Source: Zantedeschia hybrid cultivar (lineage: Eukaryota; Streptophyta; Magnoliopsida; Alismatales; Araceae). From it: a stretch of 64,000 bases of DNA. Under the pieces are notes generated by a model that saw only the letters and a program-made list of their open reading frames with translations, made no database searches and was not told where the DNA came from. Below are positions 12,191 to 24,489 of this stretch, piece after piece. The stretch is from assembly GCA_030544215.1 (NCBI GenBank), contig JARZZO010000011.1, positions 54,185,587 to 54,249,586 on the forward strand, in the 5' to 3' direction. Position 1 is the first letter of the stretch. Each line of letters opens with the position of its first letter. Position numbers and translations under genes: made by a program.

Positions 12191-12939
12191 GGATCGGATA
12201 GATATGATGTGATCATCCAATTGATGCAACCAGATTAGGGTCACGATGGACCACACCACGATCGACATAATTAAGTCATTTGATCGACGGACCAAGTTGT
12301 GAGTGACTTAATCGATGTGATTAAGTCATTGTATTAATAAATTTGTGGTTAATCATGTGTGATTAACATTTATGGTATAAAATTTTAATTTTAAGAATAC
12401 ATGACTTGACAACATATGTTAATAATTTGAATCATATTGACCAATTATATGTTAATGGACCTTATATCACACTAACATAAATGTGACACGTAATTTAATA
12501 ACATGTGTCACATCAATAAATTGTATGATTTTATGTCACCATGTGACATGATCAAATGACATGTTTTTGATAACATATGTGATTTAATAACATATATATT
12601 TTATACATATGAATGCACTAATGTATCAATGGACTTTATGTCACATTAACATAATTGAACCGTTGGATTGAATTGCACCCTCTAGATGTGATCCTTGTAT
12701 ATGATTGATCATGTATAACCATCACAATTAAGATCATGTGGTCATGATCTTTATGTCATGTCACGTTAATATGTTATTATGTTACAACGAACATATAACA
12801 TAACATATTAAGACACATACTGGGCTAAGATAAAACTTAAACCCAAACCAAAAGAAGAGAGGGGGCCGAAGCCTACCACTCTCAGAGCAAAGAGTCCTTA
12901 CCACAAGGAACTCTTAACCTTGCCCCTTCTTCATTCTTT

Positions 12940-12985
12940 TTTTAATGAGGACCCCTTAGGGGGTATTTATAGCCTCCCACAGAGG
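12940..12985 (-). promoter_or_regulatory. Putative TATA promoter facing the minisatellite
   Basis: The minus strand reads GGCTATAAATACCCCC, with TATAAATA at 12964-12971. Upstream (higher coordinates) lie U3-like tandem repeats. A transcript starting about 30 bp downstream would run leftward through the array. Inferred from sequence alone. Confidence 0.4.
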
Positions 12986-13005
12986 CAGTTAGAAGCCTAG
13001 AGGCT

Positions 13006-13205
13006 CCCCCTCACCGAGTGGAGGTGACATTTATTCCCGCGCTAAGAATTCAAGTGTAAGTCCTACCCTCACCGAGTCGAGGTTATATTTATTCCCGCGC
13101 ACAAAATTCAAGTATAAGTCCTACTCTTACCGGGTGAAGGTTACATTTATTCCCACGCATAAAATTTAAGTGAGAGTCATACCCTTACCGGACTGCGGTT
13201 AAGAT
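13006..13205. repeat. 58-bp tandem repeat (about 3.5 units)
   Basis: Each unit begins ccctcaccgag and contains atttattcccgcgc then attcaagtataagtcct. Scattered ccctcaccgg words continue to about 13620. This resembles the enhancer-like repeats found in LTR U3 regions. Confidence 0.8.
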
Positions 13206-14060
13206 TCTTCTCCACCCTCACCGGTTAAGAGGCTTCCATGCACTCTCACCGAATTGCAAGTTACCATGAAGAATTACTCATGGTAAAAAAAGTAAAAGTC
13301 TCAAGTTCTTACCCTCACTGGGCTCAAGTTATTACCCTCACCGGGTTGTAAGTTATTACCCTCACTGAACTCAAGTTACTATGGAGGGCACCCGGTGAGG
13401 GTCAAGAATCTTACTTAAAGTAGGATTCTTTTTTCTTCTTCTTCTTCTTTTTTTTTTTTTTGGGGGGGGGGGGAGATCCCAAACCCCATCCTACCCTCAC
13501 TAGGTGGGACTTCTCCACACGGTGGTGGACTTCAAGTCCACCAGCAAGTGGAGTCTTCCCACCACAGGTGGGGAAGAGTTACCACCCTCACCGGGTCGGC
13601 TTTTCCCATCCGATGAGGGTGGGAAGTCCACATGTAGGTGGACTTCTCTCCTCGCACATCTTCCTCTCTCTCTTTTTTTCCTTTTTTGTGGTAGAAATAG
13701 GGGGACTGGGCCCCTTTTCTTCTTACTCCTGCTGCCACTGTCTACCGTGCTGCTCCTACTGCTACTTTACCTTTTTTTTTTTTTCAATAGTGGGCTATTG
13801 CAACAGTGACAGCAGGAGGCATGGAATGCAGAATCGGCCGATTCGAATCAGGATCGGCGAGTCTCGATCCAGTCGGAATCAACCGATCCTAGTCAATTCT
13901 GGCCAATTTTAGTTGATTCTAGCCGATCCGATCCCGATTTGAATCGGGATCGGTGGGTCCCAATCCGGCCTTCCAATCCGTGCCGGAATTCCATGGCGGG
14001 AGGTGACAGTGGTGCGATGGCACCCGAGATAGGCTTTGGATCATAAAGATGATCCAAACC

Positions 14061-14074
14061 TGGCTCTAATACCA
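14061..14074 (-). other. PBS (initiator tRNA-Met type)
   Basis: The minus strand reads TGGTATTAGAGCCA, a one-base variant of the tRNA-iMet primer site TGGTATCAGAGC, six bases inside the 5' LTR. Confidence 0.8.
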
Positions 14075-14080
14075 AAAAGT

Positions 14081-14572
14081 TTATGCGAGACAATGGAAGG
14101 AAGAGGATGGCGATATTTTGGCATCACACCCGGCCCCGTCATAGGGTAGATCAAATCTCATCGTAAGGTCATCTTCTCTGTTGCAAAGAATCACAAAAAG
14201 GAAAGAATAGCTAGGGTTTCCTTTTTTTGCTCTATTTAAAATATCATCGTCATTCAATGAACAAAATGTACAGATTCTCTCCCTTATAAAGGGAGAAAAA
14301 TACCAATTTGCAACTATACCCTATAAAGACCTAAAATAATATAAATATCCCCGCTATTGAAAAATATTCAAATAAATACCAATTTATCCCTAAAATAATA
14401 AAGGAAAATACAAAAAGAAGAGAAAATAACTCTCCAAACTAGCTTCATCAATTAGTCGTGCCATCTACAAACCAAAGTGAGGTCGGCGCTGTCAGATTGG
14501 TCAGATTGTCCTCGAACCACTGTAAAATGCATTGGCAAGATTCGAGCGAGCGTCAGTTCTAGATCCCCATCA
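14081..14572 (-). repeat. 5' LTR of the 7.1 kb element
   Basis: It pairs with 7469-7962. The right end ccccatca abuts the TSD ATAGT. The left terminal dinucleotide has decayed (TT instead of TG). Confidence 0.85.
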
Positions 14573-14819
14573 ATAGTCTATCCTTTGAGCTATAAGTTTA
14601 GGTACACCTTTTCATCTTAGTTTTCTTCCTTAATGTTTAATGCATATTAGATTATTATTCAAAGCATGGTTCTACCAAATTAAGATTTATAATTCATTAA
14701 TCATGCTTTTATGATGCTTATATAATTACATGTAAAATATCCATGGTCACCAGTATCATCAATTGGCATAGGGCATATGCAAGAAATAAAAACGTCTGAA
14801 AGAAATAACCACCTTGGAA

Positions 14820-15380
14820 TTTTAGGCACCGGCCTTGGTAGTCTGCCTGGATGATAAGGGGGTCAACCGACTCACTTCATTTAGGCATTTTAGAAACATT
14901 GATCCCATCATCCTCATCTCTGCTACATAGATTTTGTTATACATTTGTTCCTCAACAGTCCAACTGTCAACCCCACACAAGATAGTGTTACGATAGTGTA
15001 GTAAAATTGGCTTTTGGGCTTTATGGGAACCAATCAATTACAGATGACTCTAGGCGCACCTCTCCATTTTAACCAACCTGCTTAATCCTATATGGACATC
15101 CCTTTAGATCTTTTCATTATCTTGAGTAATAGAACATAAGTATTAGAAGTTACCATCTTTAGGAATAACTTACCCATCAATCACTGCCAGGTCTTCTTGG
15201 TCTACAAATATATTAATGAAATTACATTTCATGTGTTTCGATTTAGTATGACTGATCCTAAACCCTTTACATTCCAATGCATCCCCCCACCATTCTACCT
15301 TATTTAAACCCTCAATATTTTCATTTTTTCATCAATCAAAAGAATAATATCATCTGCACATGACATATATGCCAAAGGAT
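14820..15380 (-). pseudogene. RTE LINE reverse transcriptase remnant
   Basis: The minus strand preserves, in several frames, a catalytic-box relative (CADDIILLIDEKMK near 15340-15380), then an RTE-like stretch, then ILCGVDSWTVEEQMYNKIYV and AEMRMM. This is the order found in the C-terminal half of RTE-clade LINE reverse transcriptases. Frameshifts and stops abound. It lies in intron 2 of the host gene, just outside the 7.1 kb LTR element. Confidence 0.8.
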
Positions 15381-15389
15381 AAATATAGG

Positions 15390-16230
15390 GGGTATTTACA
15401 CAATTTTATAAACTATAGGTTAAATTAAAAGTAATAAAACTAAAGGGATAAATTTTAAATTTTCAGACCTTAATGGATCCTCAATGGGGCAGTTTTAATG
15501 GGCCAAATGGACCCAATATATTGGGTCTTAATTGGGCTCAAAAATATTATTGGGTCTTAATTGGGCTCAAAATTAACCCATTTATTTAAGAAATTGGGCC
15601 AGAATTAGAGCCCTTAATGGGCTATAAGTTTGGGCCTAAGAGGGTCATGTTCGTGGGCTGATGGGAGCCCAAGATGGGACCCCCACCGCCCCCCTCCTAT
15701 AAGGGGTCAGTTTCTCCTTCCCGTATTCCAGCCTAGGCAGAGAGAGAGAGAGAGAGGGCTCACCTCCAACTGCTGCAACCCAAGGGAAGCTATCTTCTCC
15801 AAGGAACTTCAAGGAGAAGGTGCTCCCGATCTATTCAAGCTACTATTTTGGTCTTCCTTGAGGTAGCGTGATAGTCCTCTATGTTCATTTTATTTTGGGT
15901 TTTAGATGGAATTCAGATATGTTAAATTGATGCGTGAATAGGAAAAATTCTGTCAAAATTTTCCTTGAATTCCCAGCATGAGGAAACATGAAATTATCAT
16001 ATATTCATATTCTCTTCTGTGAAAAGAGTACTAGTCCTCGTTGTGATTTAAAAGAACATGTTTTCAAAGTGAAGGTGCTGGATAATTCATGCATGTGTTA
16101 AAAGCTAATTACCTGAAGATGTACCTTTCATTTTGCCAATAAGATGCATGTTTTACATATTTCATTCAGAGTTTTGAAGATTATATCATGTTCCTTAACT
16201 GAAATTTCCAGGCTATGATCTGTGATAACA
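15390..16230 (+). mobile_element. Possible solo Gypsy LTR
   Basis: A U3-like block has repeated TGGGCC/TGGGCTC words (15480-15650). It is followed by a TATA-like cctataagggg near 15697, a GA-rich leader and a putative exon end (gaggtagcg). This promoter-plus-leader layout is typical of Gypsy LTRs. Ends and TSD could not be fixed, and a fragment of a host promoter is an alternative. Confidence 0.35.
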
Positions 16231-16767
16231 CAAACACAAGTGCCAAGTGTCGACATAGACGAGTGTGCCAGGCACAGTGATATCTTAAAAATAGGACAAG
16301 AGGACAAGGAGAAATTATATATGTATATGATAATATGTAATTAATGAAATTTATTTAAACTATACAAATATAACTAAAATATATCAAATTTTATCATGTA
16401 GACAAGTATTTTGAGAAGATATGATAAGTATTCTAAAAAATCTCTAGTATTTAGTTTGAAATCTTGAAGTAGAGGTTGGACACGGGTGTTCAAGTATCGT
16501 GTCGTTCCAAGTGTCTAACACAGGTCTCTCATAAAAATAGAAGTATCCACCAAATCATAGTTATTACAGGATTGGCGGAACTCTAGGCATAGAGTTCATG
16601 ATTTCCTCTTAGACCACTACTAAGACAATTATCCAATGAAAATCCGATTAGTAGAACATATTTTGTGTACACTTTGTGGTCTAAAAGAAAGGAGCTTCAT
16701 TATGAAAACCTTACAATGACGTCAACAGAAAATCAGTAAATTTAGAATGAACATTTCTTATTAGAAG

Positions 16768-17002
16768 TGAAGATAGAAGAAGAGAGAAGGTGGGCAGAAA
16801 AACAGTGTGCGGTGGCTCTCTCTGTCTCGCACACACAGGCCAACCAGCACAAGGGGGCTTTTATATACTAGGGCATCATAAGTTATAAGGCCAAAGACAA
16901 GTTTAGCCTTGTTAACATAAAGGAAAAGGATAAAACCAGAAAAAAACCAGCAAACACATAAAAGGTCTAAAATGCCCTAACTAAAGACTACTCTTCACTA
17001 CA
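16768..17002 (-). repeat. 3' LTR of the Copia element
   Basis: Ends TGAAGATAG...CACTACA. A TATA box lies on the minus strand (TATATAAAA, 16859-16867). Shorter than its partner because of small indels. Confidence 0.92.
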
Positions 17003-17303
17003 CTCCCCCTCAAACTGAGCATGGATATTAAGCATGCCCAGCTTGTTAATTACATTCAAAAATTGATCTTGAGACAACCCTTTGGTGAGAACATCAGCTA
17101 GCTGTTGGTCGATGTTGATGTATGGTAAACACAAGTCTCCACTATCAAGTTTTTCTCAAATAGTGTATATCAATCTCAATGTGCTTAGTCCTATCATGCT
17201 GAACTGGATTGTTGGCAATATTGATGGCAACTTTGTTGTTGCAATAGAGTTTCATAGGCCTCTTGACAAAGATACCAATGTCATGAACTAACAATCATAT
17301 CCA

Positions 17304-17639
17304 TTAAAGTTCAGCAACTGATTGTGCCATAGCTCTGTATTCCGCCTCTGCATTGGACCTAGCACATACAGACTGCTTTTTGCTCCAAGTGACAAGGTTT
17401 CCTCCTAGAAACATGCAATATCCTGTAGTAGATCTCCTGTCATCCTGGGAACCAGCCCAATCAGCATCTATGTACCCTTCAAGCACAAGAGGCTTTCCAC
17501 CAAAGAATAATAATCCCTTTCCTGGACTTGACTTTATGTACCTCAGGATTTTATCCACTGCTCTAAGGTGGGAGGTCGTTGGAGCATGCATGAATTGACT
17601 TACTACACTGACAGCATAAGCAATATATGGTCTTATCAA
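17304..17639 (-). pseudogene. Copia RNase H
   Basis: About 111 codons of readable RNase H: RPYIAYAVSVVSQFMHAPT, DADWAGSQDDRRSTTGY and the end block SNAEAEYRAMAQSVAEL. The motifs D, E and D around DADWAG and EAEYRA are visible. It is separated from the RT frame by a stop and frameshift near 17640-17680, so no continuous polyprotein can be made. Confidence 0.88.
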
Positions 17640-17678
17640 AGCCAGGTATAGTAGCTTGCCAACAAGTCTCTAATAAGA

Positions 17679-18628
17679 TCATTTCTCAGACTCAGACAAT
17701 GGTTCACCATCTGCAAGGCTAAGCATGTGGTTTGGCTCAATGGGTATATATGTAGCTTTGCATCCCAGTTTTTCTATTTCTTTCAGTAAGTCCAGTGCAT
17801 ACTTGCGTTGGCACACGTAGATTCCTCTAAAGGATCTAGCAACTTCAATGCCAAGAAAGTATCTCAATTTTTCTAAATCCTTAATTTCAAATTCTTTTGT
17901 CAATTTCTTCTTTAGGACAACAATTACCTCTTCATTATCACCCGTAATGATTATGTCATCCACATACACAATCAAAATAACAACCTTACCACCTATTCTC
18001 TTGATGAACAAGATCTGATCAGCATTGCTTTGAATAAAGCCAAACTTAATCATAGCAATTTTGAACCTCTCAAATCATGTCCGAGGTGATTGCTTCAAAC
18101 TATACAGTGCCTTCTTTAATCTGCACACTTTTCCCCCAGTAACAACACCAAGAGGTGGCTGCATATATACCTTCTCTACCAGGTCACCATTCAAGAAGGT
18201 ATTTTTCACGTCAAACTGGTACAATTCCCAGGAAAAGTGTGCTATCAGGGATAAAAGTACTCTGACTGGATTCAGTTTGGCTACTGGTGCAAAAGTCTCC
18301 TATAGTCAAGGTCATAAGTTTGAGTGAACCCTTTTGCCACTAGTCTAGCCTTGAACCTTTCAACAGTTCCATCTATCCGAAACTCGGTAGTGTACACTCA
18401 TTTGGATCCCACTAGCTTCTTTTCCTGAGGAAGATCAACCAATTCCCAGATATTTTTTGCTGAAGAGAATCCATTTCTTCTTCCATAGCTTTCATCCAGC
18501 GGTGATCCTTGCTGGCTTCTACAAAGGTAAGAGGAGTGGAACAAGTAGACAAGGCAGCAATAAAACTCATATAGGAAGGGGATAATTTTGAGTAGCAAAG
18601 GTATCGAGAAATAGGATGTTTGGTGCAC
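17679..18628 (-). pseudogene. Copia reverse transcriptase
   Basis: The C-terminal half (17679-18053) carries the catalytic YVDD (LIVYVDDIIITGDN) and FEIKDLEKLRYFLGIEVA. The N-terminal part (about 18398-18628) shows WMKAMEEEMDSLQQ and LPQEKKLVGSK, here split between frames. RT copies the element RNA into DNA. At least two frame breaks lie between the parts, around 18060-18400. Confidence 0.88.
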
Positions 18629-19091
18629 TCACTTACACCTTTCCGGACAGCAATAGGTTTCTCGAGGTTATCCTGCAAATTGTCAGAAGGAACAAAGAAC
18701 TCAGGGGGCTGTTCAGGCTCAAAGACAGTGTTACCTTCCTGGGTTGGTAGATCAACAAGAGTAACCTTATACCCTCTATCCCAGCGTCCTCTTGAATGTT
18801 TTTAAGGGGCTGTTGCGTCTTGTTCTTGCGGACATAATGATTTAGAATCTTGTTCCCTCCAGTCAAAGTAGTGTCGCTGTCATGTTGATTCGTGGATGTG
18901 GCTGAGACCTCAGAGATGACACCTCTGCTAGGGGGAATAGCAGTAGAGGATAAGGGTGGAACAACATCTGGCACATCATCAATAACAATGGGAAGGGAAC
19001 TGCAATGCTCCTCCTCAGACACATCCAAGGAAGAAGAATATGGGAGGTGTTCAAAAAAGGTAACATCTTTGACAATATACTTCTTCCTGGC

Positions 19092-19860
19092 CTAGGGATC
19101 ATAGCACTTGTATCCCTTTCGAGTAGAAGTGTACCCAAGAAAGATGGCCCTGGTGGCTTTTGCATCCAGTTTTGAATGAACCGGAGCCAAATTATGAACA
19201 AAGCATAGACATCCAAACACTCGCAATGGCAACGGAAATGGTGAGTATTGGGGCCTGAGAAGAGAATAGGGGGTCCTTAAGTGAAGAACATGAGATGGCA
19301 TTCGGTTGATGAGGTATGCAACAGTGAGAATAGCCTCTGTCCCTTATTTTTTGTGAAGACCATGGTGGAGGAGTAGTGTCCGAACAGTCTCAAATAGATG
19401 TCCATTTTTTCTCTCAGCTATCCCATTCTGTTGGGGTGTATAGGGGCATGAGGATCAATGAAGAATACCCTCATCCTCAAGGATCATATTCAGATTTTTC
19501 TGGAAATATTTTTTTGTATTGTCTGATCGAAATACTTTTATTTTTTTTCTCAAACTGATTTTCCATCATTTTTTTCAAACACCTGAACCACTCATGGCAC
19601 CGCCTCCCTGGACTTCATTGGATATACCCACGTGCAATGTATAAAATCATCAATAAATGATATAAAATACCGACTGTCATCAAGAGAGAGAATAGAAGAA
19701 GGGCCCCACACATCAGAATAGACAAGTTCAAAAGATGTAGAACTTTTATTCAATGACTGTGGAAATTGAGTTCTACAATGTTTAGCAAGATAACACACTT
19801 GACATGCAAGAGACTGCATGTCAACCTTATTGAATAAAGAAGGAAACAACATTTTAAATG
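19092..19860 (-). pseudogene. Copia integrase
   Basis: 19592-19852 holds the end of the HHCC zinc-binding region (CQVCYLAKH) and the first catalytic Asp (FELVYSDVWGPS). 19092-19301 holds the later core and C-terminal part (LRVFGCLCFVHN, then KLDAKATRAIFLGY). Integrase joins the cDNA to host DNA. The parts are in different frames and interrupted, so it is inactive. Confidence 0.87.
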
Positions 19861-19991
19861 ATTTGAAAGAAAGATGTCATAAACGGAGATGCCACGACTG
19901 AATCTCTCTTATTTTGTTTGACATAACATTGATACTACTGGACTGAAGGGCAGCCCTATGCTTGGACTGAAGTTGATAGAGGCCTCCCACT

Positions 19992-20300
19992 TTACGTCAT
20001 CTCCCAAGAGGTTGTCCCGTCTTCAAGTCCTGAAACACAATGACAAGGAAAAAATGTCACTGAACAATTTAAGGATTTTGTCAAGTTACTAACAGAGAGA
20101 AGGTTAATAGGCAGCTTTGGGACATGAAGAGTTGAGGACAAGACAAGATGATCATCTAAAGGAATGTTGTCTTTCCCAGCAATGGTGGCAATAGTGCCAT
20201 CAGCGATGGTCACTTTATCTCATCCAGAGCACAAAGTATAGGAAGTGAACAATGTAGAAGTACCCGTCATAAGATCAGTGATTCCTGAGTCAATGATCTA
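19992..20300 (-). pseudogene. Copia protease/pre-integrase region
   Basis: The readable stretch MTIADGTIATIAGKDNIPL then LHVPKLPINLLSVSNLTKSL matches the GAG-pre-integrase segment between the aspartic protease and integrase of plant Copia elements. The protease DSG/DTG motif itself is not cleanly readable (near 20285, IDSGITD in a shifted frame). Confidence 0.75.
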
Positions 20301-21400
20301 GGAGTTTCCACCAGTGTGGGAGACAACACTGAGTGTTGTCCCAAGATTACCTGACTGGCTAGTGGAGGTGGACAACTGAGATAGGAACCACTGTAGGTTA
20401 GCTATGTCAGAAGTGGACAGCCCTGCAAAACTCCCTAGAGTAGTGGATGATGTGCTCTCATCAGAGGCTAAAGGTGTAGATGACCCTGTAGGCTTGGCTG
20501 ACACTGCAGTTCCTTCGACTTTCTGGTTCTGCTTGAACTTCAGAGGCTTCTTGTTTGGATGCAATTCCCAGCAAAAATCTACATAATGATTCTCTCACCC
20601 ACAAGGAGTACACTTTCTCCCTCCTTTCTTTGGGTCTTTTCGGGCTCCATCTCCTCCTTTCCACTAATGTTTGTACTGACAAGTGCAGAATGTTCTCTAG
20701 TACTAATCCACTTGCATCAGCTTGCATAGTCTTTCGCCTCCTCTCCATTATAACAACTTTCTTATAACACTACTCAAGTGAGGTGATCACCTCAAAGTTG
20801 AGGATATGAGACCTTAACCCTTCATATTCGGTGTTTAGGCTATGTAAAAATTTTAGGACCCTCTGATCTTGTATGTGTTTTAGATATTTCCTATGGTCTG
20901 CTACTGAATTCCAATCAAAGATAGCATAAGTATCTTGCTCCTCCCACAAAGCCCTCAAGACCATGTAGTATTCACACACAGGCTTACTACCCTGTTTAGG
21001 GTCATGAATAGCAACCACAAAAGCATACATATTTACTGGATTAGCCTTCCCACAATACATCTCCTCCAGTATAAGCCACATCTGTCTTGCAGTAGACTTT
21101 CTTACAATATACTTCAACTGTCCATCTGTCACAGAACTCAGGTTCCAGGTCCTCACAATGTTGTCCTAGTGCTCCCAATCATCATACTTCGGGTCGTCCA
21201 CTGAAGGTGAGGTTATTTTGCCATTTATGTAACCTACCTTTGCTCGAGCGCTAACAAAAGTCTTTTGTTGCTGCCCAGTCCAGGTAATTTAAATTATTCA
21301 ACTTCACAGGGGGAAGTTGAAGATGAAAATTTCCCCCCACGTTATCCCCTTTGGAAGATACTTCGTTTGTTGTCACCTCAGACATACCCTCATTCCTCGG
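20298..21400 (-). pseudogene. Copia gag with UBN2-like domain and zinc knuckle
   Basis: The N-terminal part (about 21260-21385) has PPVKLNNLNYLDWA. The central part (20770-21156) reads SVTDGQLKYIVRKSTARQMW then LHSLNTEYEGLRSHIL, the retrotransposon gag-polypeptide (UBN2) fold. A decayed CCHC knuckle ending FCWELHPNKK lies near 20560-20600. Gag packages the element RNA. Stops occur between all parts. Confidence 0.82.
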
Positions 21401-22033
21401 AGGCCTTTCGGCGGCACATACAGAAGAGAGATGATGCAACCGCAAAAAGGAATGCACCCACAAAAAAAAAAAAAAAAAAATCTGCAGTAGCGCAAAATGA
21501 AGAAGTCGACCTCGTAACAGTCCCTAAAATAGGAGATTGGTGCAGCAAGGAAGTGAAGAAGGCTTCCAAGGACCCCAGAAAGGGTGCAAACAGCAGCAAG
21601 GGGCCGGCTACCACCAACCAGCAGGGTAAGGAGTCCAGTGGCCCCTAGAGAGGGAACCGGTCACCAAGGAGGCCCCAAAATTGAGCATCGGTCACCAAGA
21701 AACCCTAAAAAGGGTACCGGCCACAGGGAGGAAGCTTGGACTGGTTCCGGCGGAGAGGAGCCTGGCTGCCACCCTCTAAACCTTCACGGCAAGGTCTGAG
21801 CTTCCAAGAAGGACCCCATTTGCTAGGGAGGAACCCTAGACAGGTGTGGTGGGGAGGAAGGAAGGAACCGGCCTGGTTGGAGACCCAAAATAGGGGACCA
21901 GACCTTAGCCTTCTTGATCTCCCACAGTTGGACACCTCTTTCTTAGGGTTTTTCCTTTCTTTGTGCAGGAAATCTCCTTTGGGAAGATAAGAAAGGCCAA
22001 CCAGCTAAAGGTTTTTCTTCTTCTTTCTCACAG

Positions 22034-22047
22034 GAGCTCTGATACCA
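22034..22047 (-). other. PBS of the Copia element
   Basis: The minus strand reads TGGTATCAGAGCTC, complementary to initiator tRNA-Met, directly inside the 5' LTR. Confidence 0.92.
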
Positions 22048-22294
22048 TGAAGATAGAAGAAGAAAGAGCGAAGGTGGGCAGAAAAACAGTGTGCGGTGGC
22101 TCTCTCTTCTCACATATACAGCCTGATCAGCACAAGGGGGCTTTTATATATTAGGGCATCACAAGTTACAAGGCCAAAGACAAGGTTACCCCTGTTAACA
22201 TAAAGGACAGGGATAAAACCAGAAAAAACAGAGAAAAGCCAGCAAACACATAAAAGGTCTAAAATGCCCTAATTAAGGACTACTTTTCACTACA
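22048..22294 (-). repeat. 5' LTR of the Copia element
   Basis: 247 bp, TG...CA ends, TATA box on the minus strand at 22142-22150, matching 16768-17002. Confidence 0.92.
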
Positions 22295-22299
22295 AGAAG

Positions 22300-24170
22300 A
22301 TTAACATGAGCCCACTAACATACAAGTTTAAAGATCCCACTAGATAAAATAAAGTTTGAAACATTTTCTTCGTGTTTAGATTATATAGAGGTTACTCTAG
22401 AGTATTATGAAGAATAAGTATCACCTTATTATGATGAGAAGAAAGGAGATGAAAGACAAACCTCCGAGAGATGAAGAACCAATCAAGGACCCCATTAGTG
22501 TTCCTTAAAGAATAGGAAATACGGAGGAAAGTGGGAAACTTTTCTTCCAGATTTGGATTCCTTGAGTGATGTTTTAATTTAATAATATATGAAGTGACTG
22601 TCTCTTGAGGATAGGGGGCACTAGGTTAGCTCCTTATGACTTATACTAGTAGGAGCACGAAGTGTCTCTCCTTTCAAAGGATTTTAAGTCCAGACTCAAA
22701 ACTACCAACTTAAAGAGAGTTTTAAGACCTTTCTTGAGTGCACTCGTGACTGGGACAGATTGTGGCTAGAAGACTGCATTACTAGGTCAGCCTGCTACAC
22801 ACCTTACCTAAGCAGAGTAGCAAGAGATTCCTCAAGACAGATGGGTGGAAAGTAAGAGGATTGTCGGTAGATGGCCTCAACTACTTTACTATTGCTAGTG
22901 AGTGGTTATCCCTATCATTTTGGGTTAGTTGGAGGGATGATCAACTAAAAAACATAGACCAATTGGAAAGAAATAAAAGAAGCAAAGTGACTCATTCTTG
23001 AAATCCTACGAAAGATGACTTCTACTAAATTACCTTTATTAATTCTTATTCTTATTGTTATATATTATTATTAAATCCTATATATATTACTAATTAAATA
23101 AAAGAAGAAAAAGTAGAAGAAAAGACGAATAAAAGGATGTTAAATAGGAGAGTCGAGGTAAATTAGATAACATAAGTTATCTTTTCAATTTGCTGGTTTC
23201 CTGTATTTAATTTGCATTCATTAAATGCATGTAAAATATAAAGGCAAAAGGAGTAAAAGATGGGCATGAAGTACATTTGAAAAGTAAAAGAAAAATATTT
23301 CTTCTAAAAGGATGAAAGAATTGGGGTAGTGAGTGAGGGAAGATTGTAGAGATTAGCGAGTAAATTACCCCTATTGGATTCTCATTTCTGAGACCAATTC
23401 CTTCAATTTTCGTCAGTTGACGTAACTTTTCTTTTGAAAAGAATGTACTTTTAGTTTCCACTCGTACTAGTTGTTCTCTAAGTTCAGCTTGTAATCATGG
23501 ACGTGTAATGCAATGATGAATGTTTATTTTTAATCACTTTCATATTCTTGTGATTAGATATTCATATATGCCTTTAGAAATTATACACACGAAATTCCAC
23601 ATTCGGGTCCTTTATAAAAGTAGGACCTTACAACATAAATATTTCATCACTTCATTTATAAGACAAACTAACATAAAGAGGTTCTATCTTCAAAAGGAAA
23701 AAAATAATGTAAAGAGGTAATGGCTTAGTGCTAACCATTGCTATAATCATATAATAATAGGAAAGTCAAATATCTCTCCAAAGATAGTACCAACACTAGT
23801 CAAAGCTCTCTCGTATGTATCCTTAAGCACATTAATACATCCTTTAGATACTCCATTCTTCTCTAAGTGTGACTTTGTTTGCAGAATAACTTAAACCAGA
23901 ATAAGGTTCTGGGGATTTCTTAAACCATAATAAGAGGTATTTTGATTTGGTAAGTTGTTGGTATTCCACCCAGAATAAGGAGAATTACACTGCGCTATTC
24001 CAAGTGATTTGGTAGGAATAAGTGGAATAAGGAGTGAAATAAAAGGTAAAATTGAGAGAATTGGGGGAATTAGATTTTCCAGGTAGGTTTGGGGAGTTGG
24101 GGGAATTGGAGGAATTAGGCATACCCTCAACCAAATCAGAATATGGCCTTTATACCGGCTATTCTGGCCC
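22300..24170. other. Intron sequence, no gene seen
   Basis: AT-rich. The segment 23890-24165 carries repeated gaataag/ggaatt words and may be a decayed MITE, but no terminal repeats or TSD could be fixed. Confidence 0.4.
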
Positions 24171-24179
24171 TATTCCACA

Positions 24180-24485
24180 AACAAAGTGAGCCTAAAGTTC
24201 TGCTAATTAGCTCCCTTGGTACTCTATCATAGACCTTCTCTAAATCAACGGAAAATCATATCTTGATCTTTTCTCATCTCTCTATATCTCTCCATTAATT
24301 GCCTCAATAAGAGGATAACCTTTGTAGTAGATTGACTTGGGTTGAATCCAAACTGATTTTTAGAAACACTAGTTACAAGCCTATGACGCTTCATTCTATA
24401 ATCGTCCGATGATGATATAGTGCTACTTATGCTATACATGAGCTCCACCAACTCTTGGTATGGACACATGTCACACATCTAGAAC
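24180..24485 (-). pseudogene. RTE LINE reverse transcriptase fragment (fingers)
   Basis: The minus strand encodes KNQFGFNPSQSTTKVILLLR followed by QLMERYREMRKDQDMIF. This is the conserved block preceding the first catalytic Asp in RTE-clade RTs. It is 5' of the region seen at 14820-15380, but it is a separate insertion fragment. Confidence 0.8.
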
Positions 24486-24489
24486 CAAG

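Larger units (their letters stand above)
16768..22294 (-). mobile_element. Complete Ty1/Copia element, 5.5 kb, TSD AGAAG
   Basis: LTRs 16768-17002 and 22048-22294 are flanked by AGAAG at 16763-16767 and 22295-22299. A tRNA-Met PBS is at 22034-22047 and a purine-rich tract (complement of ctccccctcaaactgag) at 17003. The order on the minus strand is gag, zinc knuckle, pre-integrase, integrase, RT, RNase H. Many stops and frameshifts make it non-autonomous. It lies in intron 2 of the coiled-coil gene, in the same direction as that gene. Confidence 0.93.

Noticed and set aside
11527..12295. Minus-strand repeat proteins (DIDRTSNPTVGS-like)
   Set aside because: They come from the minisatellite read in shifting frames. 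The period is not a multiple of three and there is no start context.
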